Shown one piece after another: positions 1-6,786 of a DNA stretch of 64,000 nt. The stretch comes from Nocardioides sp. SR21 (GTDB taxonomy: Bacteria > Actinomycetota > Actinomycetes > Propionibacteriales > Nocardioidaceae), in contig NZ_JAKWJR010000003.1 of the NCBI RefSeq assembly GCF_022761125.1, positions 1 through 64,000 on the forward strand. The letters are read 5' to 3'. The translations under genes and the position numbers were made by a program. Every line of letters starts with the position of its first letter. Within the stretch, counting starts at the first letter, position 1. The notes beneath the pieces are model-generated. The model saw only the letters and a list, made by a program, of their open reading frames with translations, ran no database searches and was not told where the DNA came from.

Positions 1-64
1 CCACCCGGGGGTTCTCTTTCACGTCAATGACCAGGACCGCTACCAACGTCCCGGCCGGGTACAT

Positions 65-103
65 CTAGCGGTCACCACGGACGCGCATCCGGTGACCCGC
101 TAG
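65..103. repeat. imperfect inverted repeat upstream of the amphi-Trp gene
   Basis: Left arm CTAGCGGTCACC (65-76) pairs with GGTGACCCGCTAG (91-103) except for one bulged base; the loop is 14 bases. The right arm runs into the predicted -10 hexamer of the next gene, so it could be a terminator for something upstream of the window or an operator. Its role is not known. Confidence 0.5.
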
Positions 104-106
104 CCT
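101..106 (+). promoter_or_regulatory. -10 hexamer TAGCCT of a leaderless promoter
   Basis: TAGCCT ends 6 bases before the ATG at 113, so transcription would begin at or next to the start codon. No Shine-Dalgarno sequence is present. The same TANNNT plus 6-7 bases geometry recurs in front of many genes in this window. Confidence 0.5.
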
Positions 107-112
107 CGGGCC

Positions 113-328
113 ATGGAGCTCTTCGAGACCGAGTCCGAGCAGAAGATGTCGCGCGAGGACGCCGCCAAGCGGCTGCACGAGATCGCCGACGTCCTGGCCC
201 GCAACAACCAGATCGAGCTGGAGAAGAACGGCCGGCGGATCACCGTCGCCGTTCCCGACGAGGTCGAGCTCAGCGTCGAGCTCGAGGTCGGCGAGGACAA
301 CGAGCTGGAGATCGAGATCAGCTGGTAG
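113..328 (+). CDS. amphi-Trp domain protein
   Basis: The 71-residue protein fits the amphi-Trp domain family in length, with an N-terminal FETE start, a KMSREDAAKRL helix and an acidic C-terminal strand ending EIEISW. Family members are small cytoplasmic proteins of unknown function in actinobacteria and archaea. The start is the only ATG in frame and has no ribosome binding site, but a -10-like TAGCCT sits 6 bases upstream, suggesting a leaderless transcript. It stands alone on this strand before a secreted protein gene. No catalytic residues can be named. The family assignment is from recall and is fairly secure; the role is not known. Confidence 0.75.
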   Translation: MELFETESEQKMSREDAAKRLHEIADVLARNNQIELEKNGRRITVAVPDEVELSVELEVGEDNELEIEISW

Positions 329-456
329 GAGCCCGAAGGTCCTAGGACTACGGCTCAGCCCCACCTCATCGTCTTTTCAGGGGAACCTCAGGAACCGCAC
401 GGACCGTCGTAGTGCGCCGCAATTGCGGACGCTCATCGACAGCAAAGGTTCCCCAC
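329..456. other. intergenic region with two palindromes
   Basis: This 128-base gap between the amphi-Trp gene and the secreted repeat protein holds two perfect palindromes: GTCCTAGGAC (339-348) and CCGCAATTGCGG (417-428). They could be regulator sites for the secreted protein gene. I see no open frame, tRNA or recognisable riboswitch in it. Confidence 0.4.
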
Positions 457-1962
457 GTGAAGAACTCGGTCCTCACCCGCTCGATCGCGGTCGCCGCGGT
501 CGCCACTCTCGGCCTGGGCGTCTCCGCCACCGCCGCGAACGCCGCTGACGCCGTCGCGCCGTCGTTCGACCTGGCGGTCCCGACGACGCTCCACGCGGGT
601 GCCTCGGCGACGCCGTTCGCCGGCCACCTCTCGACGCCCGACGGCGCCCAGGACATCTGGGTGCGTACGTCGATCACCGGCGCCGACGCCGACGACGTCC
701 ACGTCGAGTGGAAGGACGCCCAGGGCACCTGGGCCGCGATGCCGACCACCGCGATCGACGGCGGCATCCAGGTCACCTTCGGTGACGGCGACGCCGACGC
801 CAACGGCGTGAAGGGCTTCTCGACCCCGGCCGGCTACACCGCCGACACCGACTTCCGGATCGCCGTCGACCACGATGCGGCGCACGGCAACCTCGCCTGG
901 ACCTCCGAGCTGGTCACCGGCGACGCCGGCACCGTCGTCGGCAGCGAGAGCGGCACCGTCGCGATCACCGCCGACCCGACCTTCACGATGGACGTCCCGA
1001 GCACGCTGGTCACCGGCGCGGCGACCACCGGCTTCACCGGTCACCTCTCCGCGCCCGACGGTGCCCAGGACATCTGGGTGCGTACGTCGATCACCGGTGC
1101 GGCCGCCGACGCCGTGACCGTCGAGTGGAAGGACGCTGCCGGCACCTGGGCCGAGATGCCGAAGACCGCCGTCGGCGGCGGCTTCCAGACCGGCTTCGGC
1201 GACGGCGACGCCGACGCCAACGGCGTCCGTGGCTTCTCGGTGCCGGCCGGCTACACCGCCGACACCGACTTCCGCATCAAGGTCGCCGCAGGCGCCCCGG
1301 CGGGAACCCTGACCTGGGTATCCGAGCTGGTCACCGGCGACGCGGGCACCGTGCTGCGCTCGACCTCGGGCAGCGTCGACGTCGACCTCCCGGTCGCCGC
1401 GAAGGCCGCCTTCGGCACCAAGGCGACCGCGGTCGTCGTCGGCAAGCAGGTCCGCTTCTCGGGCACGCTGCTCGACGCCAACCACGCCGACGCGCCGCTC
1501 GCCGGCCGCACCGTCACGGTCTACCGCGAGATCGCTGGTGTCGTCACCGTCGCCGACACCGCCACGACCGACGAGCACGGCGCCTTCGCCGTGACCCTCC
1601 CGGCCACCGCGACCGCGTCGTACTGGGCCGAGTCGGGCGACCAGGTCACCGACAAGGTCGAGGTCCGTGCCGCCAAGCAGCTGTCCTCCGTCTCGGCGAG
1701 CGCCAAGCGCGTCGCGAAGGGCAAGAAGGTCCGCTTCACCGGCGTCGTCATCGGCTCCGAGAAGGGCCAGGTCGTCCAGCTGCAGAAGCTGCGCGCCAAC
1801 GGCACCTGGAAGACCGTCACCACCACCGTCGCCAACCGCGCCGGAGCGTTCAAGATCGCCTCGGCCCTGCCGATGGGCACGAAGAGCTACCGCCTCGCGG
1901 TGCCGACGAGCACCGTGCTCGACGGCGACACGAGCCGGGTTCTCGTGATCACCGTCAAGTGA
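457..1962 (+). CDS. secreted protein with two 139-residue repeats and Ig-like C-terminus
   Basis: The GTG at 457 gives 501 residues starting directly with a signal peptide (basic KNSVLTR, hydrophobic core, A-N-A cleavage site near residue 29); the in-frame ATG at 412 would put 15 odd residues before it. Two near-identical modules follow at roughly residues 35-165 and 174-305, each with AQDIWVRTSITGA, EWKDAxGTW, FGDGDADANGV and AGYTADTDFRI. The last ~190 residues look like two beta-sandwich domains, one with the EHGAFAVTLPAT pattern of regulatory-like folds. No sortase motif or transmembrane anchor is visible. It is probably an extracellular or wall-associated structural or binding protein. 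The ligand is unknown. Confidence 0.8.
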   Translation: MKNSVLTRSIAVAAVATLGLGVSATAANAADAVAPSFDLAVPTTLHAGASATPFAGHLSTPDGAQDIWVRTSITGADADDVHVEWKDAQGTWAAMPTTAIDGGIQVTFGDGDADANGVKGFSTPAGYTADTDFRIAVDHDAAHGNLAWTSELVTGDAGTVVGSESGTVAITADPTFTMDVPSTLVTGAATTGFTGHLSAPDGAQDIWVRTSITGAAADAVTVEWKDAAGTWAEMPKTAVGGGFQTGFGDGDADANGVRGFSVPAGYTADTDFRIKVAAGAPAGTLTWVSELVTGDAGTVLRSTSGSVDVDLPVAAKAAFGTKATAVVVGKQVRFSGTLLDANHADAPLAGRTVTVYREIAGVVTVADTATTDEHGAFAVTLPATATASYWAESGDQVTDKVEVRAAKQLSSVSASAKRVAKGKKVRFTGVVIGSEKGQVVQLQKLRANGTWKTVTTTVANRAGAFKIASALPMGTKSYRLAVPTSTVLDGDTSRVLVITVK

Positions 1963-1976
1963 CCTGACAGCTCAGT

Positions 1977-2016
1977 ACGACGGCCGTCGCTTCCATGGGG
2001 GAGCGGCGGCCGTCGT
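1977..2016. terminator. bidirectional terminator hairpin
   Basis: A 14-base stem, ACGACGGCCGTCGC (1977-1990) against 2003-2016, has one G-U pair and a 12-base loop. It lies between the convergent secreted-protein and L,D-transpeptidase genes. There is only a short T run, as is usual in high-GC actinobacteria. Confidence 0.7.
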
Positions 2017-2021
2017 CGTTC

Positions 2022-2717
2022 CTAGACCACGTGGACGGGTGTGGCTCGCGCGGTGAAGCGCCAGACCCGCTCGGACATCGCGTTCGAGAGCCGGATGCAG
2101 CCGTGCGACTCGGACATGTTCGTGCCGAGGACCCAGTCGGCGTGGATCTGGGCACCGCTCGACGGGTAGCGCGGGATCCGGTGGAACCCGATGCCGCACG
2201 GCGCGAACCGCACGAAGTTGTCGAGCAGCAGGCCGCCCGACGACCGGTTCGCCTTGATCCGGGCCGAGCGGCCGCAGTACGAGCCGACGTCGTACGACCC
2301 GCGGTGGAGCACGCCGGTGTTGTCGACCATCCCGCCCTGGGCGGCGATCCTGCCGTGCCCGCCGACCAGCCACACCCAGTTCTGCTTCTGGGAGATCACG
2401 ATCCGCCGGCCCTTCCCGGAGCCCTTGGGCACCGGTCGTACGTCGCAGCGCGGCGCGTCCTCGGCGTACAGGCGCTTGCGGGTGTCCTTGTCGAGCCGGC
2501 CGCTCTGGTCGACACCCTCGCGGGACTGGAACCGGACGACCGCCGAGCGCGTCCACTGGCCGAGGTCGCCGTCGGCCGGTCCGGCCAGGCAGCCCAGGTG
2601 GTTGAGGCGTTTCTGCGCCTTCGCGACCCAGTCCGCGGCGTCGGCCGGAGCCGCGACGGTGAGCCCGAGGGCGAGGGCGGCGACGAGGACGAGGAGGCGT
2701 CTCACCCCACCCAGCAT
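2022..2717 (-). CDS. secreted L,D-transpeptidase with peptidoglycan-binding domain
   Basis: The 231-residue product has a signal peptide (A-D-A cleavage near 27), a peptidoglycan-binding-type helical region (about 28-85: AQKRLNHLGCL ... GQWTRSAVVRFQ) and a YkuD catalytic domain in the C-terminal half. The active-site signature is SHGCIRL at about 204-210, with Cys207 as nucleophile and His205 beside it. Enzymes of this family make 3-3 cross-links in peptidoglycan or attach proteins to it, outside the membrane. The domain order (binding domain first, short catalytic domain) is typical of actinobacterial secreted forms. Its gene converges on the secreted repeat protein across a shared terminator. 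Which cross-link it makes cannot be told from sequence. Confidence 0.88.
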   Translation of the reverse strand: MLGGVRRLLVLVAALALGLTVAAPADAADWVAKAQKRLNHLGCLAGPADGDLGQWTRSAVVRFQSREGVDQSGRLDKDTRKRLYAEDAPRCDVRPVPKGSGKGRRIVISQKQNWVWLVGGHGRIAAQGGMVDNTGVLHRGSYDVGSYCGRSARIKANRSSGGLLLDNFVRFAPCGIGFHRIPRYPSSGAQIHADWVLGTNMSESHGCIRLSNAMSERVWRFTARATPVHVV

Positions 2718-2727
2718 GCCTGATGGA

Positions 2728-3192
2728 TCAGTACTCGCCCTTGATCACGAAGAACGTGCCCCGGATCGTGCCGGCCAGCTTCGACTTCTGCCGGGCGAAC
2801 TTGAAGCGGTCGGCGAGCTCGTCGGGCACCTCCATGCCGTCGGACAGCTTGAACCCGACGGCCCGCTTCCCGCCGTCCTCGAGCGTGTACAGCACGTTGA
2901 TCGACAGGCCGGACTCGTAGAACACGTACGACCAGCGGATCCCGCCGGCCTCGAACTCCGCGACCTCGAGCGGCGTCGACCCGATCACCAGGTCACGCTC
3001 GTTCGCGAGGATCGTGGTGACCCGCTCGAGGACCTCGGGCGCGTCCGCCGCCTTCTCGGTCGCGAACACGTGGTCGTACTTGTTCTTGAAGTAGCGAGCC
3101 TCGTTCGCCCGCAGCCCGGCCAGCGCGTCCACCACCGGCGAGGACTCGAGACCGACCGTGGACACCGCTACGAAGTCGACGACGTAAGTCAC
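2728..3192 (-). CDS. conserved hypothetical protein
   Basis: Using the GTG at 3192 gives 154 residues (VTYVVDFVAV...). A longer reading to 3291 would overlap the upstream UbiB-like gene and encode low-quality Arg/Pro-rich sequence, so it was rejected. The protein has no signal peptide or membrane segment; it mixes helices (DALAGLRANEARYFKNKYDHVF) and strands (SYVFYESGLSINVLYTLEDG) and may be a small ligand-binding domain. It lies 26 bases downstream of the kinase-like gene on the same strand, so the two may be cotranscribed. I do not recognise the family. Confidence 0.65.
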   Translation of the reverse strand: MTYVVDFVAVSTVGLESSPVVDALAGLRANEARYFKNKYDHVFATEKAADAPEVLERVTTILANERDLVIGSTPLEVAEFEAGGIRWSYVFYESGLSINVLYTLEDGGKRAVGFKLSDGMEVPDELADRFKFARQKSKLAGTIRGTFFVIKGEY

Positions 3193-3218
3193 GAGGTCAC
3201 GGTAGCCGCCGGAGGGGC

Positions 3219-4916
3219 TCAGATGCGTGGGACGTCCTTCTGCGGTCTCAGCTCGGTCCGCGCGACCTTGCGGTCGGTGACCACGATCCACGCCGCGAGC
3301 GCGGCGCCGCCGAGCACCGCGAGCAGGAACAGCACGATCGCGATCGCCGGGTAGCCGAGGATCCGGTTGTCGGTGGGCACCTGCATCAGCAGCGAGGCGC
3401 CGAGGATCGTGGCGCCGATGACCAGGCCGAGCGTGACGCGGTTGGCCAGCCGCTGGAGCACGGTGTGCAGACGTTCCTCGTCAACGGCGTCGACCCGCAG
3501 CCGCATCCGGCCGTCCGCGAGGCTGTCGAGGATCTGGTTCGCCCGGCGCGGCAGCTGGGAGGTGAACTCCTTGGCGTCCAGTGCCGCCGTCACCAGGGAC
3601 CCCGACGACGTGCGCAGGCCGCCGCGGAGCAGGTGCGGGAGGTTCTCCCGGATCGCCTCGGCCGGGACGAAGCCCGGGTCGAGGTGGAGCGTCGTCTGGT
3701 CGAGGTTGAGCAGCGCCTTGCCGACCATCGACATCTCCGGCGGCGGGCGCAGCCCGTGGGAGCCGGAGATCCGGCTGAGCTCGACCAGCACCCGGCCGGC
3801 CTGCAGCTCGGGGCCTTCGGCGACGGCGTCGGAGACCAGGTGGGTGACGTCGTCACGGAAGGCGAGCGCGTCGTAGTGCTCCAGCGGGTGCCCCAGGTCG
3901 GCCAGCACCCGCGCGGCCTGCTCGCCGTTGTCGTCGCCGATCGCGACGAGCAGCCGCACGACCTTCTCCTGCAGGCGCGCCGGGATCGTCGCGACCATGC
4001 CGAGGTCGAGGATCGCGAGCCGGCCGTCGGGCGTGACCAGCATGTTGCCCGGGTGCGGGTCGGCGTGGAGGAAGCCCTCCTCGAGGATGCACTTCAGGTA
4101 CGCCGAGAACAGCTGGTCGACGATCGCCCCGGCGTCCAGGTCGATCAGCCCGAGCGGACCGACGTCGGTGACCTTGCGACCTTCGATGAAGTCCATGGTG
4201 AGCACCCGGCCGCTGGTCAGGTCGAGCACCGGCTCCGGGACCACCAGCAGGTCGTAGTGGCTGGTGAGGCCGGCGAAGCGCACCAGGTTCCGGGCCTCGC
4301 GGCGGTAGTCCAGCTCGAGGTGCAGCGACCGTTCGAACTCGCGCAGGAGCCGGGCGAACCCGTAGGTCCGCCCGAGGTCGCTGCCCTTGTCCGCCACCGA
4401 GGCGATCCGAGCGAGGGTCGCCAGGTCGGCGCGCACCTCGTCCCGGACGCCCGGTCGCTGGACCTTGACCGCCACCTCGCGGCCGTTGCGCAGCACGGCC
4501 CGGTGGACCTGGCCGAGCGAGGCGGCGGCCACCGGCTTGGGATCGATCTCGGCGAACAGGTGGCGTACGTCGGCGCCGAGCTCCTCGGCGATCGTGGACT
4601 CCACGACCTCGAAGCCGAACGGCTCCACCTCGTCCTGCAGCCGGCTCAGCGCACTCGTGTACGACGCCGGCAGCAGGTCGAACCGCGTGGACAGCAGCTG
4701 TCCCAGCTTGATGAACGTCGGGCCCATCGCCTCGAGGTCCGCGGCGAACGCCTCGGCCTTGTCGGAGGTCGCGTCGTCCGACTCGTCTGCGACGTGCTCA
4801 TCGAGGCCGGCCCCGGACACCAGGTCCGAGCGTCCGTGCCGGACCAGCAACCGCGCGATGCCCGCATAGCGCCGGGTGGTGGACTCGTGGGTCGACATGA
4901 CCGACACGGTGCCCAC
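3219..4916 (-). CDS. ABC1/UbiB family atypical kinase-like protein
   Basis: The 565-residue protein carries the UbiB signatures: the N-terminal KLGQLLSTR element (the KxGQ motif that replaces a normal P-loop), VAVKVQRPGV with the ATP-binding lysine, LDYRREARN, HADPHPGN (catalytic-loop equivalent) and LDLGMVA (DFG equivalent). Two hydrophobic segments close the protein (TLGLVIGATILGASLL and a second after NRILGYPA), so it is likely tethered to the inner membrane. UbiB proteins are ATPases needed for lipid or quinone biosynthesis and extraction; actinobacteria make menaquinone, so the exact substrate here is open. The GTG at 4916 is used; an ATG six codons downstream (4898) is equally possible. 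Confidence 0.85.
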   Translation of the reverse strand: MGTVSVMSTHESTTRRYAGIARLLVRHGRSDLVSGAGLDEHVADESDDATSDKAEAFAADLEAMGPTFIKLGQLLSTRFDLLPASYTSALSRLQDEVEPFGFEVVESTIAEELGADVRHLFAEIDPKPVAAASLGQVHRAVLRNGREVAVKVQRPGVRDEVRADLATLARIASVADKGSDLGRTYGFARLLREFERSLHLELDYRREARNLVRFAGLTSHYDLLVVPEPVLDLTSGRVLTMDFIEGRKVTDVGPLGLIDLDAGAIVDQLFSAYLKCILEEGFLHADPHPGNMLVTPDGRLAILDLGMVATIPARLQEKVVRLLVAIGDDNGEQAARVLADLGHPLEHYDALAFRDDVTHLVSDAVAEGPELQAGRVLVELSRISGSHGLRPPPEMSMVGKALLNLDQTTLHLDPGFVPAEAIRENLPHLLRGGLRTSSGSLVTAALDAKEFTSQLPRRANQILDSLADGRMRLRVDAVDEERLHTVLQRLANRVTLGLVIGATILGASLLMQVPTDNRILGYPAIAIVLFLLAVLGGAALAAWIVVTDRKVARTELRPQKDVPRI

Positions 4917-4937
4917 CGGACGGGCCGGGTAACCCGA

Positions 4938-5978
4938 TCAGGCGAGCGTGCTGGCGTCGATCACGAACCGGTAGCGGACGTCGGAGGCCAGCACCCGCTC
5001 GTAGGCCTCGTTGACCTGGTCGACCGGGATCACCTCGACCTCGGCGCCGATGCCGTGCTCGGCGCAGAAGTCGAGCATCTCCTGGGTCTCCGCGATGCCG
5101 CCGATCGCGGAGCCGGCGAACGAGCGGCGACCGCCGATCAGGTTGCCGACGCGCACGCTGAGCGGCTCCGGCGGGGCGCCGACGTTCACCAGGGTCCCGT
5201 CCACCGCGAGCAGGCGGAGGTAGGCGTCCAGGTCGATGGTCGCGCTGACCGTGTTGATGATCAGGGCGAACCGGCCCCGCAGCGCCTTGAACGTGTCGGG
5301 GTCGGACGTCGCGAAGTAGTCGTCCGCGCCGAGACGCAGCCCGTCCTCCTGCTTCTTCAGCGACTGCGACAGCACCGTCACCTCGGCGCCGAGGGCGTGC
5401 GCGAGCTTGACCGCCATGTGCCCGAGCCCGCCGAGCCCGACGACCGCGACCTTCGTGCCGGGTCCGGCGTTCCAGTGGCGCAGGGGCGAGTACGTCGTGA
5501 TGCCCGCGCACAGCAGCGGAGCGGCGGCTGCGGCGTCGAGGCCGTCGGGCACGCGCACGACGAAGTCGGCGTCCACGACCACGTGGGTCGAGTAGCCACC
5601 CTGGGTCGTGGTGCCGTCGCGGTCGGTCGCGGCGTACGTCCCGATGGCGCCGTTGAGGCAGTACTGCTCGTTGCCCTTCTCGCAGTTGGCGCACTCGCGG
5701 CACGAGTTGACCAGGCAGCCGACACCGACGCGGTCGCCGACCGCGTGCCTCGTGACGTCGCTGCCGATCTCGGCGACGACCCCGACGATCTCGTGGCCGG
5801 GGACGACGGGGAAGGGCTGCGGTCCCCAGTCCCCGTTGACGGTGTGGATGTCGGAGTGGCAGATGCCGGCGTACTGGATCTCGATGAGGACGTCGTTCGC
5901 GCCGACCTCGCGGCGCTCGATGGTGATCGGGGCCAGGGGCTGGCCGGCGGACGGTGCTGCATAGGCGTTGACGCGCAT
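4938..5978 (-). CDS. zinc-dependent NAD(P) alcohol dehydrogenase
   Basis: The 346-residue protein is a medium-chain dehydrogenase of the cinnamyl-alcohol/YahK class. Catalytic zinc ligands are in GICHSDIHT and GHEIVG; the structural zinc knot is [15 protein letters not shown] (four cysteines). The Rossmann motif [15 protein letters not shown] starts the NADP domain. It probably interconverts aldehydes and alcohols with NADP(H); substrates in this class are broad. The ATG at 5978 overlaps the TGA of the upstream MerR-like gene by one base, giving tight translational coupling and suggesting the regulator once controlled it from the single upstream promoter. Longer starts reaching 6272 run through the regulator gene and were rejected. 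Confidence 0.88.
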   Translation of the reverse strand: MRVNAYAAPSAGQPLAPITIERREVGANDVLIEIQYAGICHSDIHTVNGDWGPQPFPVVPGHEIVGVVAEIGSDVTRHAVGDRVGVGCLVNSCRECANCEKGNEQYCLNGAIGTYAATDRDGTTTQGGYSTHVVVDADFVVRVPDGLDAAAAAPLLCAGITTYSPLRHWNAGPGTKVAVVGLGGLGHMAVKLAHALGAEVTVLSQSLKKQEDGLRLGADDYFATSDPDTFKALRGRFALIINTVSATIDLDAYLRLLAVDGTLVNVGAPPEPLSVRVGNLIGGRRSFAGSAIGGIAETQEMLDFCAEHGIGAEVEVIPVDQVNEAYERVLASDVRYRFVIDASTLA

Positions 5979-6355
5979 CAGTGCTTCTTTCCTGTCTTCT
6001 TCTTGAGGTCGTCGGCGAGTGCCCGAGCCTCCGTGCTCAGCAGCTCGGCGCGGGCGTCGTCGCCCGCCTCGACCGCGTGCCAGTAGTCGATCTTCAGCGC
6101 CACGTAGCGCCGGCGGAGCGCGATCTGCTCGGCCTCGGCAGCCAGGCGCCGCTGCTGCTCGGCGAGCAGGTCGATCTGCTCGCCGGCCGCGGCCGGGCCG
6201 ACCTTGCCGTTCGCGACGTACTGCCGCATGTTCTGCACGGACATGCCGGTGGCCGCCAGGCAGGCGATCCACATCAGCTGGTCGAGGTCCGGGAGCCCGG
6301 TCAGGGCGGCGGCTTCCTTGATCGTGTAGCTGTGCTGGGCGGTCGATGCACTCAC
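5978..6355 (-). CDS. MerR-family regulator lacking most of its DNA-binding domain
   Basis: This 125-residue protein begins like an AdhR-type MerR regulator ([13 protein letters not shown], first HTH helix) and then jumps directly to [17 protein letters not shown], which is normally the region after the wing. About 30 residues, including the recognition helix (normally a TLRYYE-type sequence) and the wing, are missing in frame. The effector/dimerisation half (helices to [13 protein letters not shown]) looks intact. The coupled alcohol dehydrogenase follows directly. The start is GTG; a -10 element ends 7 bases upstream, so the message may be leaderless. Without the recognition helix, normal operator binding is unlikely; it may be a decaying gene, a dominant-negative partner or an assembly collapse. 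Confidence 0.8.
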   Translation of the reverse strand: MSASTAQHSYTIKEAAALTGLPDLDQLMWIACLAATGMSVQNMRQYVANGKVGPAAAGEQIDLLAEQQRRLAAEAEQIALRRRYVALKIDYWHAVEAGDDARAELLSTEARALADDLKKKTGKKH

Positions 6356-6362
6356 CCCATCG

Positions 6363-6392
6363 ACGTTAGGAACTTCGAGTACTCGAAGTCAA
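6363..6392 (-). promoter_or_regulatory. MerR-type promoter with 18-base perfect palindrome
   Basis: Reading on the minus strand: -35 TTGACT (6392-6387), an 18-base spacer, -10 TAACGT (6368-6363), then the GTG at 6355. The spacer is almost filled by the perfect palindrome ACTTCGAGTACTCGAAGT (6372-6389). An operator between -35 and -10 with a lengthened spacer is the classical layout for MerR regulators. Confidence 0.75.
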
Positions 6393-6432
6393 AGGACGTC
6401 TCGGTCACACCGTCGCGGAGCGGCCGAGACCG

Positions 6433-6693
6433 TCAGCCGCGGTTCTGCAGGCCGCGGTAGAGGTCGATCTCGAGGCGCAGCCGGCTCGGGACCGGCGCGC
6501 CGATCTGGACGATCGCAGCCGCGTAGCCCTCGAGGGCGGACAGCAGCTCCGCGCGGAGCACGTCGGACTTCCAGCGGAGCGTCGCGTCGTGGCGAGCGGT
6601 GGCCACGTGGGCCCGGGCGCTGCGCAGCTCGCGCAGCCGCAGCGCCACCTGTTCATGCTCGCCGGGGCCCGGGCACTGACGTCGTTCGAGCAT
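6433..6693 (-). CDS. small hypothetical protein
   Basis: An 86-residue frame from the ATG at 6693 encodes a helical, charged protein (LRLRELRSARAHVATARHDAT ... RLRLEIDLYRGLQNRG is its general character, read in parts). There is no signal peptide, membrane segment or cysteine motif apart from Cys7. It sits alone between the fadB terminator and the MerR-type promoter, on the same strand as both. I do not recognise the family. Amino-acid composition is reasonable for a real small cytoplasmic protein, but no ribosome binding site is obvious. Confidence 0.5.
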   Translation of the reverse strand: MLERRQCPGPGEHEQVALRLRELRSARAHVATARHDATLRWKSDVLRAELLSALEGYAAAIVQIGAPVPSRLRLEIDLYRGLQNRG

Positions 6694-6744
6694 GCGGTCT
6701 CCGACCTGCTTGCCAGGCTGACGCGGAGTGCGAGAAGCGTGACG

Positions 6745-6781
6745 GGGGCAGGACCCACGATACTCCCGTGGGCCCTGCCCC
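6745..6781 (-). terminator. strong terminator of the fadA-fadB operon
   Basis: A GC-rich hairpin lies 6 bases after the fadB stop: GGGGCAGG (6745-6752) pairs with CCTGCCCC (6774-6781), then one A/C mismatch, then CCCACG (6754-6759) pairs with CGTGGG (6767-6772). The loop is 7 bases. No U tract follows, as is common in this group. Confidence 0.75.
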
Positions 6782-6786
6782 TCGGC

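Noticed and set aside
1..68. Possible C-terminus of a gene entering from the left
   Set aside because: Two plus-strand frames stay open to stops at 66-68 or 101-103, but neither gives recognisable protein, and so little sequence cannot decide.
3465..6086. An open frame of 873 codons on the plus strand
   Set aside because: It lies antisense to the UbiB-like and alcohol dehydrogenase genes and is composed of Arg/Gly/Val/Asp-rich sequence with no family motif, a usual artefact of high-GC third positions.
5978..6355. Calling the MerR-like gene a pseudogene
   Set aside because: The frame is intact, coupled to the dehydrogenase and has a good promoter; truncation is clear but loss of all function is not shown.
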